Numbered from the stretch's first letter, positions 1 through 13,645 are shown. The stretch is 64,000 nt of DNA from Lepturacanthus savala (GCA_030544235.1 CM060465.1:30546988-30610987); one strand, 5' to 3'. Notes: generated by a model not told the origin, from the sequence alone. Made by a program: numbers and translations.

Positions 1-2264
1 GGACTTTGTCTGGAATATTTTGTGGTATTGCTGTAGGTCTTCAACTAATCACAGGTTTAAGTCACATTTTTGTTCACATGTCACAGTGCACGGCCTCACT
101 AAACAATATAATGACCCTCAAATTGCTCCTGGGGGCAGCGCCTTCCATGGTAGTGTATGTGTGTAAAGTGCTTTGAATAAAAGCTCTGTATAAGAACAAC
201 CTATTTAATATTTGCCATCCAATAGTAAAGTATCTGAATACTTTCTCCACACGTGTAATGTGAACGATAGTGGAGTATTACAGCACTCAAAGTACAATAA
301 AGGTCAAATTTGTATGACTACCACACAATTTAATGTGCTTGTAGAGTTATAGAGTTATCAGAAGGATTCCATGGCTCATATCTGTCATTGAAATCAAATA
401 GTGATGCATCTTTCCATATAATATAAATAATGTTGGGGCTATGGATCAGCTTTTCCTTTCTGCTACAAAACAATTTGTAAAAGGACTTGTTTTTAACTTG
501 TTATAAAGTTTAAGTTATAAACTCAACACTTGTCATGTGTCATTTTGGTCAAGGTTTATTTAAAATTAAAAGGACATCTAAGACGAGTCTATGAGGTCAT
601 TATTTGGGAGAGTAGATCAAGTAAAATAAAAAAAGAATTAAAAAAAAGCTAGAGCTAGAACATCAAAATGGAAATCTTAGTATGACTGAAAGAAAATGAA
701 ATTCGGTTTTGGAGGGAAATGGGTAGAAGCACTCATGCACCTCCTTGATCACAATGTAGTTTCAGTCTTCAATCAGACTGCTAATGTGCTGCCTAATGTA
801 ATGCTTCTGTAGTGGAACAATGTTGTGATATTACTTTTATTACACAAGCAGGGCAAGTGCTGTTATTACAACGGATAGCAGAGCCCAAATGAATCCACCT
901 TTCCTTTAAGGTACTGTGTTTATTTCATCAAAATGGAAGGATCCTGGTCAACCTAGACATTCCTATTCAATTTTGGCATTAAAAAATGACACCATTTAGG
1001 TTTGTTACTCTTTGAAATTTACTGAAATGTGTTCATGCGATCCCTATCTGGACTTCAACATATTGTGAGAGAACCTGAATCTGTAAAATTGAATTGCCTA
1101 CAAAAGGCAATGAAAGAAAACTGGTATAAAACAAAACCTTCAGACTGAAAAGACACCTGTATTTGTGGTAGAAATTGTGATATTTTCCTTAAGAAAGTGG
1201 GAGAAATGGAACACGTTTGCAAAAAACAAGGCTGCTATTATATCTGGATAAAATGTGGATGCAGAGACACGCATGCGTTACTTGAATAACCTAATTTCAA
1301 TAGTAGAATGGACTGTGTTCCTTTTTCCTCTAGAAATCTGTGCCTGATTTTTCTGGCTGATTCATTTGGGACTTTATTCATGCAAGTGTACTTTGGAAAG
1401 GAGAGACCATCGCCGCCCACCCACATCTCTGTCCTGAGTTGCCTCTGCACCTGGTATGATATCCTCCCACTGTGTGGTTCAGGTGCATCGAGGCCATCCT
1501 CACAGAAATCTCACAGTAGTTGTCAAGAGATCCTTGCCAGGCAGAAATGTGTGTGCGTGCGCGCGTGTGTGTGAGAGTGTGTGCAGGCTATTTGACGTTC
1601 ACACAAATCCTATTGCTTCCAGTTCATTGCCCCCTATCGCTGCTCTTTACATCGCTCCCGTGTTGACGGATATCCCAGATATCTCGGACATTGTATATCT
1701 CTGTGTTCCTGACGTGAACACAGCCCTTCGTCATCACTGTTCAAAATGTCCAGGATATTGCCTGCTCACTGCAGCTTTCCCTCTCTGCTGGACCTGAGTC
1801 TAAGCAGCCTGAGTAGCAGACTTATTGATTGCTGCTAACCATCTCATCAGCAGGGCGGCACAGAAACTATGAGAGCAGTGAAAGAAAACCAATGCTCACA
1901 CTAATTATTTTGTATCGTGTTTGACTGATGACGCTGTAGTTCACCTATAAATTATTTAAGTGCCTGCTAGTACATGGGAATAACATTGCATAATCACAAT
2001 AATTATCAGGTCTGTTAAGGGAGTCCCACTCTGGATGTTTGAAAACTAGCTGTAAAAATGTGGTTGGAAGGTAATGTTTTCTTCTTCCGTATCATCATTC
2101 CCTATCAACTTGTGTCTGAGCAAATCAGTTCCTGTGGTCGGCTCCAAGGCTGGGATATGTGTCAGTATGTGTGTTTGCAGTGCTGAGAGATGTGTTTAGA
2201 CAACTTGAATGAGATAAAAAAAAGAGGTAACAAGAGTTTACAGCCATGCTCCAGGCTCTGTGAG
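1..2264. other. intergenic DNA, no gene seen
   Basis: AT-rich unique sequence with no spliceable coding segment I could support. A short GT-rich stretch lies near 1,548-1,584. Small ORFs at 1.2-1.8 kb lack codon structure and homology. Confidence 0.6.
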
Positions 2265-2800
2265 GCTGTACTTACATAGGTACATGCTAACATGCTTATG
2301 ATGGCAATTCTTTGCCATGTTTACCATGTTCACCTACATTAGTGTGTTTGCATGCTGACATTTACTAATTAGCACCAAACACAAAGTAGAACTAATGCTG
2401 TTGGAAATGTCATTACTTTTACAGGTCAACCAAGATGTTGGACACATTGAAATTTGAAGCTGTTGATTGTGCTAGAAGATACATTAAAGGCATTTTAATG
2501 CTGCTGTTGTCTAGACATTTAAATCAAAAGCATACTCAGGCTCACTCAATAGGATACCCTTTTTGGAATCATGATTGTCTGCCCTTTATGTTTCAATCCA
2601 TCCTGTTCATCTTGGGATATTTTACAGGACAAGACACATTTTGACATGCTGGTGGCACTGCGGGAAAGTTGGAGTATCAATAAAGTCAGTAGGCTCGACC
2701 GATTGGAGACCATGAATGTCTGTAAACAATTTCATGGTAATTTGTCCAATAATTGTTGAGATATTTCAATGTCAACCAAAGTGGTGAACCAATCATCAGA
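2265..2800 (+). repeat. diverged interspersed repeat of perch-like fish
   Basis: The phrases tgctaacatgctta, gccatgtttaccatgtt, ctaattagcaccaaacaca, gaccatgaatgtctgta and ttgttgagatatttcaa occur in the order seen in a repeat widespread in acanthomorph genomes. Coding potential is nil. The internal part is degraded. The identification is from memory of the repeat's wording. Confidence 0.55.
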
Positions 2801-4192
2801 GGCAATTCTTCATCTATTAGCATGAAAATGTCAGCAGAGTCACTTGTCAGTCACCATCAGGGCTCCATAAACTAACTTTGACTTCTGCAGATGTGAAAAA
2901 ACAGACATTTCAAAGAAACCGACGTGGTTTCACATGGCAAGGAAATGGGAAATGAAAGAGGATGCTGGTCTAGACTCTAGAGGCGTATATTGTCAGCGCA
3001 AAGACCGTCAGTATCGGTCCAAAACTGACACCTCCAGTGGTCCAACCAAGGTCGACCGAAGGGCTGAACAACAAAGCTGACAAGCCCGGGCCGACCCGCT
3101 GAGAATCAGAGGCAGCGGATTTATGGCATTGTGTCTTATGGTGATTGCGAGTCAATCAGGGGTTTTGCAGTCAGGGATTTTTGTAAATTCATAAAGCAGC
3201 AGCTGAGAAGAGCAGCCAGCGGCTTTTGCTAATAGGATAGCAGTGACTCTGGGTGATTATGAGCGTTTCTCGTTGGCAGAGCGGCTGCAGAGGCGAAAAT
3301 CATTTTTACTCCATGCCAAAAAATAAGAACGGCGTCTCTCTCTGGTGTGGTCGTAAGTGAAGTCTGGATGTCTTGGGGGTTTAACAATGAACTGACTGAT
3401 CCTCTGTTTGCATCCATCCAGGGAATTTTCCTCCACGCCATCTCTTTCTCTGCTTAGTCATTCCTGCTAGTCATTCTTGCTACTGTCAGCTAGCTAATGA
3501 AGTCATACAATTCCCCAATTCCAAAACAGAATTACAGTAACCATCCTTACTTAGCCTAGCTTTAAACATCATAAATCCCCCTGTTTGGTTACACCATATG
3601 AAGTTTACATCAACCTATGAGATTATTTCTGCTTGCAGAGCAACTCTTTCTCTGAGAAATGTTCATGTTAATTCTAGTTTTCCAACATTTAGACTCTAAA
3701 TCTTACACATTGTATGTTTAATAGCTTTGCTCTTGTAATCACTTACTTCTTTACTGTGTTGGTTTAATCAGTCGAGCAAACCACTGATATTCATGTACCT
3801 TATATTTCAAAAATGTCTTTTTCTAGTTTCTTTGTAGATTTGATAAGAGGCCTTATCATAACTTGACAAGCAGGCATAAATCATGTCAGGGAATGTCTGT
3901 TTGTGTGTCTAAGTGTGTATACTACTGCATATATCTTTGTGCTGATAGCTGACGGTATAGGAATGAGGTCAGCTTTCAAAGAATCAGTGATGTCACTGTC
4001 TGGCTGGAAGAAAGCCTCCCTCTTCGTGATGGTATGTACGATGAGTCTCATGAGACAAACTGATGTCAGCCATGTGTGAAAGTCTGAAAATATCACTTTG
4101 CCTGAAGGACGAAGAAGAGGATGATAAAAAACCTTTTACCCTGAAATGGTGAGTACAAAGTGACTGATGAATGGGAAGCAGAGTTCATACAG
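2801..4192. other. intergenic DNA, nothing recognised
   Basis: No gene, RNA or clear repeat was identified. The short ORFs lack any family signature. Confidence 0.55.
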
Positions 4193-4620
4193 CACATTCA
4201 CAAAGTATTCAGACCGCCACTTTTTTAAGCGAAAACTTTTAGAAATATGTGTGATTTCTTTGAAAAAGAGGAAAAGTATCATCATAAGCATTCAGACCCT
4301 TTATTTAGTAGTTAGTTGACTTTGACAGCGATTACAGATCTGAGTCTTGGGTATGTCGTGGCAAGCTTTGCACACTGAAATGTGGTTAAATCCTTGTTAC
4401 ACCACAGCAGAGAATGTTATCTGTCTTATCAGTGTCATGTCTTTCACTGAAGCTACTGTCTGGCCACAGATGTGGTGGTTTTCCTTCTGGAAGTTTCTAC
4501 CCATCTTTATACAGGATCTCTGGAGGTCAACCAGAGTGACCATTGGGTTCTTAGTCACTTCTCTTGTCCCTGGTTGCTTTCTGTACAATCTAAATCCAAG
4601 TTTTGGTGGTTTGCTATAAT
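4193..4620 (-). mobile_element. decayed Tc1/mariner transposon remnant
   Basis: The plus strand carries phrases typical of the antisense of fish Tc1-like elements: cacaaagtattcagacc, cagagtgaccattgggttct and tagtcacttctc. The minus strand encodes a short transposase-like piece with VTKNPMVTLVDLQRS, resembling the helix-turn-helix part of Tc1 transposases. No DDE catalytic region or full frame remains. It is a dead relic. Confidence 0.7.
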
Positions 4621-4877
4621 GTAGTTTGCAGTACACACTAAAACCATTACTTTAAAATTTACGGTAACTGGCAGCAGTACTACAGTATTGTGTCTATACT
4701 GTAAAATAAATGAAAAAAGAAACAATTAAATAATGTTGTTTCATTTGTATTTACAGTATTGGTAGACTAATTGTATAGTAAAAATCAATTAAAGGCTGTT
4801 ATTTCAGTTGTATCTACAGTATCAGGTGATTCAACACAGTAAATAACTGCAGATTTCACAAGTTTTACAGTGTACAT
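4621..4877. repeat. interspersed repeat rich in 'tttacagtat' words
   Basis: The stretch has repeated tacagtat/actgtaaaa words and ends in ttttacagtgtac, resembling a short non-autonomous repeat common in teleosts. It directly abuts the Tc1 relic. The family is not assigned. Confidence 0.45.
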
Positions 4878-6302
4878 ATATTAATTGATTAATGTAATTG
4901 TTTGTTTAGTCAACCAACCAATCACTAGGAAGGTTTATTTTTGTTGCTTAGTATCAGAGGTGTCTATTATTAATTCCATTAATGAATGTATATATAAACG
5001 CATTTATGCCTCTGTTCAAAACTGTTCAATCTTTATGTTGTTGCCAACTCAACAATATCTCATACGTCTTCAAAAACATGTATTTTACTTGCTTCATTCA
5101 TTCAAGTCTCAAGACTTCTTTGTTGTCCCTGGCCATGCTGTGACTCTGTCTCTGTCTCCAGCACTGTCCACTGTCTCCAGATCTTCTAGACTCTATTTCA
5201 GTCACTGTTTCCCAGCTGGTTAAGCCGTTTACAATACAGCTGTCTCAGAAGGCCCTTGTGCATCATTGGTCATCTGGACGACAACTCTTGACTGAACTCA
5301 ATAGGGAGTTAATTAAGTCAAAGTGGTGACAAGTGGGAGTTGTATTTTTGTCCTTAATCTTTGACGCAGGAACTCAGACTTTAATTAATTCATTAAATGA
5401 ACTTTCTTTCTAATGGGGAAACATAATCCTTATTGGGAAAAGTAGCCCGCACATCCCAGGTTTATTTTTGTCCTTTGTTTTTGAACCATAAATTAAACAG
5501 GGGATTTAAGTAGCCGGTGTCCTCCATTCTGTGCTGCTGTTTTGATTTCGCAATGTTAAACACAGAGCTGGTCACAGATGGTGCCTTACTGTGTCTACCT
5601 GTTGAATTCTTAATGGCCTGACCCTGACTTTGGTAACATGACGCCATCCAGCCGTCACGAGTTTACCTGCTGTCCCAGACCTCTGATGGAAAGTTAAGGT
5701 GTATTGGTTTTCACTGTGTCACAGAGACGTGAGCACTCAGCCAATAGGAACCACCCAGGCCTGGCATGAATGAGCGAATCAGTGATTTGATGCTGCTTCT
5801 GATTCTTCACACCCAGGTAAAAGCTCTTCTTGCAAAGAGCGACTTATTTCATGTTATTATAAATGAATAACTGAATAAATGAAAAATAAATGTAAATGTA
5901 TATAGTCCAATGTTGTGAATGGTGTATTTACAGTAGGTAAGGAAACAGTGGACAATCCATTATTGTAGGAACTCTTAATATCACAGTTATTCAGAAAAAT
6001 TCAAAATCACCGAATTTGGAGGTACATGGATTTCATTGAACAACGATAATTTGTGATACAGTACCCATCATTTGAAGTGACATACAGTGCAAATTATCAA
6101 AGATCCCATCCAGACATGTTTAAATACTGTATTTTGAATAATAATAATATGTGTCTGGTGTGCTTTTTCCTCAAAAATTTAAATTAGATCTTCAACCCAG
6201 TAAAAATTCAAATTTTAATTTTAAAAGACGATCTGATGGACACGAAGAGTTTCCATCTTCTCTGTAAAGTTCATTCCCACTGTATGTGCAATGGAGGCTT
6301 TG
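4878..6302. other. intergenic DNA, nothing recognised
   Basis: Unique AT-rich sequence. The ORF near 4,885-5,223 has no recognisable domain and no splice partners. Confidence 0.55.
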
Positions 6303-6316
6303 GGTTTCCACATCAG

Positions 6317-6681
6317 TCAGTCAGTCATTTTCTATACCTGCTTATTCCTCATTAGGGTCGCAGGGGTCTGCTGGAGCCAATCCCAGCACGTTACGGCGAG
6401 AGGCAGGGATACACCCCAGATGGTCGCCAGCCCATCGTGGGGCACACACACCATTCACTCACACACTCATACCTACGGGCAATTTAGAGTCTCTAATTAA
6501 CCTCAGCATGTTTTTGGACTGTGGGAGGAAGCCGGAGTACCCGGTGAAAACCCACGCAGACACGGGGAGAACATGCAAACTCCACACAGAAAGGTCCCAG
6601 ACCCAGGACCAAGGAGGTCTTGAACCTGCGACCTTCTTGCTATGAGGCAACAGCGCTAACCCCTGTGCCACCGTGTCGCCC
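6317..6681 (-). mobile_element. tRNA-derived SINE, complete copy with 14-bp target-site duplication
   Basis: On the minus strand the element starts with a tRNA-like head (A-box region tggcacaggggtt, B-box ggttcaagacc). It passes through a conserved body (gtttgcatgttctccccgtg) and ends in a short tail of ctga repeats. Direct repeats GGTTTCCACATCAG at 6,303-6,316 and 6,682-6,695 flank it, as expected for LINE-assisted insertion. The body is of a type widespread in perch-like fish. I do not assign a family name. ORFs over it are artefacts. Confidence 0.88.
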
Positions 6682-6695
6682 GGTTTCCACATCAG

Positions 6696-8964
6696 GCTTC
6701 TTTAAATTGAATATTGCACCAGGATTGTTTCCAAGCTATTTGCAATACTGCAAATCATACTCATAGTCCCGTTCCTTAAAATTGAATTTTCAATGAGAAC
6801 AGAAAAACATTCTAATTTCAGCAGATGAATGTGAGAACAGCCTCCGAGTATCAGAGTCGACACATATATCATTCAGTGAAGCTCAAACATCCAACTGCAG
6901 GAACAAGAAGAAAAGCATACTTTTGAGTGGAGATAGTCATGGCCAGATTAACTACTGAGGCATGAAATGAACTGGGCTTTTATTAACTCCCTTCTTCCCC
7001 TTCTCTGCGCATTGTGCACAATATTCCTGTTGGCACTTGTCCTACAATTTAAGGTTTCGGTAATTTGATTAAACAGAAAAAGGAACACACACCAAGAGAG
7101 CAAAAATAAAAGGTCAGAAAAGTAGATTTGAACACATCTTCAAAGAAGGGGTCTCTACCCCGGGTTCTGCAGCAGGACCCACCTTCAGGCCAAATAATCA
7201 AATTACCAAAACCTATTCCTACATGCTAAATTCTGGGATTTGATGCAGATGCAGAGTTGCATCAAAGCAGTTTTCAAATAAAGGGGAGAATCTGAGACAG
7301 TGACATTCTTGCCAATGGAAATATTAATTAAATGATACTGATACTGTATTTAAATGGTGTCATTACATTCACTGTTTGATCGAGTAAATATTTTCTTTAA
7401 AAAAATGTATACATAAAATTATTTTCATGTGTCTTTCCCTCCAATATTATCATCTGTTCTGCCAAATCAAACAATACCATGGGCCAACTGGGAACTAACA
7501 GGCTCCGCTTTGACTGTAAAAAAACTGACTATATATTGTATTTATCTCTATAAATAAGAAGGGCTGAGGGTTTTTTTTTTTATATTTTATTCCAGTGGTC
7601 AAGTCAGTAAAACTGACCTACCATGAACTTCTAAGATCAACTTTGAACTCTTTGAATGACAACCAAGAACCTTTTAGGCATCACAGGCAATATTTAATCT
7701 ATAATAATTGTAAAAAAAGAGGTAACATTCTGCAAATGGAATCCAAACCTTTGAGTAATTTATAATAAGATGAACTATTTATATCACCACGGTTCCACAC
7801 TCAGCTCTTTAACATACAAGACTGGAGTGCGAGCTATTGTCTTGAAAAAGCTCTGTTTGCGCCCAGGGGAGACAAAGTCTATTTCATGTGCTGTCTGGGA
7901 GCCACTTTGAAAAACAGAAAACTCAACTCAAACCTGCTTTGATAAAGCAAAAGAAAACAGTCAGCCGTGAGGCAACGGTGACGTTGGCCTCAGCAGCCTT
8001 GATGCGGTTCGTGTGTTCCTTCCAGTGATGAAGAGAGTCAAAATGAGGCAGCGAGGCCATGAGAAGTGCTGATGGCTGGTGTTTGGATGGGTGAATGGAA
8101 ACACTAGATGTTGATAAATGCTATCTGCCCCCAACTTGTTGTGTCTTGCCTGAGTCATAGTGTTCTAGTTTTTAACTCTGGGTCACTCAGGGATGTCCCC
8201 TGTTGCCCCTAAAGGATTTTGTTGCTTTGCCACCTCTATTTCCAGCCACCTGTCCTGCCACCTTGTGTACCATACAGTAAGTGCAGCTGTTTTGGACAGA
8301 TAATCTTTTGGCTCTCTAGGTTTTTCGTGACGTCTTGTGCGATCCTGGACTCTGTCATTATCTCAGCACAGACGCAAGGTTTTTATTACAGGTTCAAGCA
8401 GCGACAGTGCTGGAACTGACAATCAGCCAAGCTCCCAGATCAGTAAAGTGATGGTGTCTCGGTTGATGAAGTTTAATTTCCGCATGTGGTGTGTTTTTCA
8501 TGTCTGTTTATGTGTATTTGCGGCCGCTCCTGCACCATTTTCTTCATTCAATTCCAAATAAAACATACAATACTTGACTTTAGCTTCAGTGTAGGAACAG
8601 TATAATAGCCATTTTAGAATTGATTGGTTAACAATATTACATTTTATCAATCAGCCATAGAGACAAGGGACATAATTATACTTTTACTACTATACTATTA
8701 CTAAAATTTAGAATACTTGACATTAACATTGTGCAGACCTCAATCCTTTGTATACTGCAATGAAAAAAAGGAGAGATGAACCAGAAAATCTCAATCTGAG
8801 GATTTTATAACCATTATATAATTATGGAGGGATCATAATCCACAAAAAAATATTGAATGAGTGCCCAGCCTTAAAGGCACACACACATACATTATGGTGA
8901 ACGGTGATCACACACGCCATATTAAGGTCACCTTTGGGAACAGTATACAGATTTAGACTCATTT

Positions 8965-8965
<1 letters not shown>
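6696..8965. other. intergenic DNA, nothing recognised
   Basis: No coding or structural feature could be supported. There are short A and T runs only. Confidence 0.55.

Positions 8966-9047
<82 letters not shown>
8966..9047. repeat. (CA)n microsatellite
   Basis: About 41 CA units are interrupted once by a G near 9,013. Overlapping ORFs of Thr-His or Cys-Val repeats are artefacts. Confidence 0.98.
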
Positions 9048-9049
<2 letters not shown>

Positions 9050-12000
9050 GCTCGTTTTTAACAACATAATGGCACTAATGTGGTTAAAACACCTCTGGCG
9101 TTCATTGGCTGGAGGTGGAGATGCTTTTTTCAAAGAGAGGATTAACTGCTGTAAAGCCGCCTCCCCTCTCTCACTAGGAACTGTCCTGTGACACAAGGCC
9201 AAGAACAAGTCATGGGACTTGCAGGGTACATCACAGCACCAGCACCAGACCTGGGCCAATTGCTCTGTTTTATCCCTCTTTATGGTTTGTTTTTTTCCCT
9301 CCACAGTAGGTTTCCATGTATGGCAGTGCAGAGGATTTGGGAGAGAAGGAGGAGGAGGAGGAGGAGGACAATAAAAGTAATAGTACTTCAGAGAGGTGCA
9401 TGCAGGTGAAATTGCTTCTAATTTAATGCTTTCCTTTAAATACTACATACATGATTTACACTTTACACTGGAATGAAACTGCTATCTGAAGCTTATAAGA
9501 GGCTTGAACAGTCTAATTTACTAATATCAAGTGAATATCTACCACATTTACTGTCTTTTTAAGAACTAATTTCATGTCTGAGCTACAGTGAAAGTACAAG
9601 TTTAGCACATCACTTACCCCATGTAAGTGCATTATAAAGGGATCTTCTAATGGTCATTATGAACAAAATGGAATTACTATGGCAAAAAAAGAAAAAAGAC
9701 AGACTTTAAAAATTGTGAACAAATTGACTATCTACATGTGTTTGTCATTTATCCTCATCTGTGGTTTTTATGTTACAATAAACCTTCTGAGAGCCAGCAG
9801 TGAATGTCTTCAACGGTTTTTCCTCTGCACACTGAACCATTCTGCCTCTACACAGTGGATCTCTGTGCACAGGCTGTGCCTCACCACAAAATATTGTGTT
9901 CAGCTTAAGACATTCTCTGTGCATTTACAATATTCAGAACAAAAGAGCTCACATTTCTCCTGGGTTGTCCTGGCTATCAATGTCACCGTTTATAGCTTTG
10001 CAGGGAAGCACTGTTCTCAGCATGTTACTTTTAGACTTTTATGTACAATGATCTGTGCAAATGTACAAAATTTATCTCAACGAATCCAAAACATATCTAC
10101 TCTTAACCCCCTGGTTTATTAGGGGGAATTCTGATTACAGTAATCCCACAGTCATTTGAAGCAGATTTAGATGTACTAAGGTCACACTGTTGGGCGGCTT
10201 AATGATAACTTTGAAAGGCAATCCAAATCGTTGTCCGAGTCCCACCGATTCACTGCTGTCATCCATACAGAAGGAGAGATAATCCATGGCGGGTCGATGT
10301 CGAGGATGAACCGGATGAACTGCGCCAATTTGAGCAGATGTAGTTTAGGAAATCTGTGAAGGAACAACGAGATGTGTGGCTCACAAGGCTTTGTGAGTGA
10401 GAATTTGATTTGACAGCAGATAACTGCAAGAATGCAACTTAGTAATGATTAGGCTTACAATGGCATTCGCGCGGGATTAGCTTGCTCAAATATTTCCCCC
10501 CTCACGTGCGCCTAATATGTTTAAACTACCATCAGGTCTGCAAACAAGTCGCCTTACTCTCAGAAGCTTATAATCTGGCTCAGTGCACTGAGAAGAATCA
10601 TCCGTTTTTCCAGCAATGGGGTTTGAAATGTGAGGTTGAGTTCATGCATGGGAAATATTTTGGATCTGGCTTGTATTCTCACTTCAGGTTATTAACTAAA
10701 TCCATGGTAACTGAATACGGCAAATAGATGAATCCAGGTCTACGCAAGAGAAACGTTAAACACCACAATTTACCTATTTATTTCGTGTGTCAGTAACATC
10801 TCATCAATAAACCGGCGACTCAAAGAGAGTAACTTTACATTATAATGCAAGCAGGAGAAGGGTGAAGTGGTTTTTGGGTGGTGATAATTTTTCCCTCCAA
10901 TCCCTTCTTTCGTCAAAGCTCCCAGATGGAAATGATAGGCTTGATAGGCCCAGCGGCTGCCAAGATAATGGCTACAGACGGGTAACAGAAAACACTTGAC
11001 AGTGTAAACACACGGCCGCTGTCCAAACCGCTGCTGCGTTTGGGCCGGAGCCGCCATTGACTGGCGTAATCTGCTGTATAAATCTGCAGCTTGGCCCTGT
11101 CTGGCTGCTGTCTGGGTTCCCTGCACTTGGACAAAAGCGACGGACACCTTGCCCACTGACAAAGGGCCTGGCCCTAATCGGAGTGGACAAGGCTTGCTGA
11201 TGGAGCCTTTTTGAGCAATTGAACTTGGTCAATGATTCTTAGAGGACCTAATGAAACATAAGAGACAGGCAGTTTGACTCCAACAACGGGGGCAGCACCA
11301 AGCTGTCCAGTTTCTGGCTGTCAGTCTCAGGACTGAAGTTGCGCTTTGACCCACAATGACCTCTATGAAGGCATGTCTGTTCTGAAGCTGAGAAGATTCT
11401 AATGGTGTTGACCTTGCAGGCCACATACAGTAAGTGTTGTAGATGCAGTGCCTCTCATTGTCGCTGTGGAATTCCGTTTTGTCCTTTGAAGAAAAAATGC
11501 GTGTGATCTGGCGCCATTCCGTTGTTTTGTTTTCCTCCCGAACCGTCACGAGAGCGGAGAACAGGCCTTAGTGTGTCTCCGGAGCAAAACAGTTTTTGGA
11601 TGGGGGACACGTTGTTCTTCTTTGAAACTTTGAGGAAGGAGACTGGGTTCCTTTTAGAAAGCCCTCGGGAATGTGTATGGGAACCTGTGTGGGCCACTGG
11701 AATCTCCTCAAAGAGACGGAATACAACACAAGTGCAGAGCTTTCACAACGGGAGAGAGGAACCGGTCTTTGTGATCAGAAATGCCATAGAAAAAGTGTGC
11801 ATTGTTCACAGCCCAACATATTTTTTTGTTCTTCTGATCTTGTGATTCACCTACAAGGTCTTAGGCTCACTGACCCCTTCTCGCTGGATGCCCGAAATGC
11901 CCACACAAGTCCCTGACACTACATTTTAGTTTAAAAAATGCAGTGCTGCTCTCCTCAGATTGCTCATTGCAGAAAAGTGTAACACTTGCTGGTCAAAACA

Positions 12001-12189
12001 AACCGCACAATTTTATTGGGGTGATAATTTGTATTTATTATTATTATTTCTTACATAGAATCAGCTTTAAATATAACTGTTCCCAAATAATCAATCAATA
12101 GCTAAAAGACCTGGAGTAGTTTGGCTATAAAAAGAACAATAATCAAACAATACAAAGTGTTATATAATATACATTATAAATACCTCAGA
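9048..12189. other. intergenic DNA with a GC-richer unique block
   Basis: There is a purine stretch (aggaggagg) near 9,349-9,370, and a 147-codon ORF at 9,679-10,122 without homology that I judge to be chance. A GC-richer, non-repetitive block at about 10,960-11,220 could be a conserved regulatory element. Confidence 0.5.
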
Positions 12190-12524
12190 TCTGTTGCCTC
12201 ACAGCAAGAAGGTCACAGGTTCAAGACCTCCTTGGTCCTGGGTCTGGGACCTTTCTGTGTGGAGTTTGCATGTTCTCCCCGTGTCTGCGTGGGTTTTCAC
12301 CGGGTACTCTGGCTTCCTCCCACAGTCCAAAAACATGCTGAGGTTAATTGGAGACTCTAAATTGCCCGTAGGTGTGAGTGTGTGAGTGAATGGTGTGTGT
12401 GCCCCAAGATAGACTGGCGACCGTCTGCGGTGTATCCCTGCCTCTCGCTGTAACACACTGGGATAGGCTCCAGCAGACCCCTGTGACTCTAATGAGGAAT
12501 AAGCAGGTATAGAAAATGACTGAC
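12190..12524 (+). mobile_element. SINE copy, same family, truncated at the tRNA head
   Basis: This is a close copy of the element at 6.3 kb in the opposite orientation. It begins at ctgttgcctcacagcaag and ends at gaaaatgactgac. The A-box part of the head is missing, and I see no target-site duplication. Confidence 0.88.
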
Positions 12525-13242
<718 letters not shown>

Positions 13243-13292
13243 CAAACAAGAATAAATAATAGAGTTTCCATTTGCCTTTTGCATGGTTTGTA

Positions 13293-13302
13293 CCTCGCGA
13301 GG
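13293..13302. promoter_or_regulatory. CCTCGCGAGG palindrome in lrriq1 promoter
   Basis: This 10-base palindrome contains CTCGCGAG, the core of the TCTCGCGAGA element found in CpG-type vertebrate promoters and bound by BANP. It lies 16 bases before the X-box-like site in otherwise CpG-poor DNA. Binding is an inference. Confidence 0.35.
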
Positions 13303-13318
13303 CTCCGTAGTTCACATC

Positions 13319-13332
13319 GTCTCCATGGAGAC
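13319..13332. promoter_or_regulatory. palindromic X-box-like (RFX) site upstream of lrriq1
   Basis: GTCTCCATGGAGAC is a perfect 14-base palindrome about 190 bases before the lrriq1 ATG. RFX factors bind X-boxes of the form GTTGCCATGGCAAC in promoters of ciliary genes. This site keeps the spacing and the CCATGG core with one altered base per half. Confidence 0.5.
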
Positions 13333-13522
13333 TGAAATGACTCCAACACTCGAAGGGTTCTTTTTGACTTTTTCTACAAACTATTAGCTAATATTAAATT
13401 ATCTTTGACGGGCTAAACAGCATATTACGGATATTCACCGATAATAAGAACAACTCCAGTTACATTTCTAACGATAAATGACAGCACCTGAATTAAAAAA
13501 AACCTGTCTGACGTTTAAAAAC

Positions 13523-13645
13523 ATGACGGATGCTAATGACATGTGTGAAACTATCACGCTGGAGCTGCAGAACCTGGTTCTCTCTGATACTGAAAGAGGA
13601 GAAAGTGAAGAAGAGCAGGAGAGCTTTTCAGTTCGAGAAGAGTCG
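13523..13645 (+). CDS. lrriq1: lrriq1 coding exon 1 (residues 1-41)
   Basis: The start ATG opens an acidic reading frame (MTDANDMCETITLELQNLVL...) that ends at the donor gtaagt, phase 0. The frame closes soon after the donor, which supports the splice. An earlier non-coding exon cannot be excluded. Confidence 0.8.

Noticed and set aside
6286..6692. ORFs of 69-119 codons on both strands
   Set aside because: They fall inside the SINE, and the same translations recur in the second copy at 12.2-12.5 kb.
9679..10122. A 147-codon ORF with a hydrophobic N-terminal stretch
   Set aside because: No domain, no splice partners and no coding-like codon choice. It does not contain the CCG signature of tetraspanins, which I considered because of TSPAN19 synteny.
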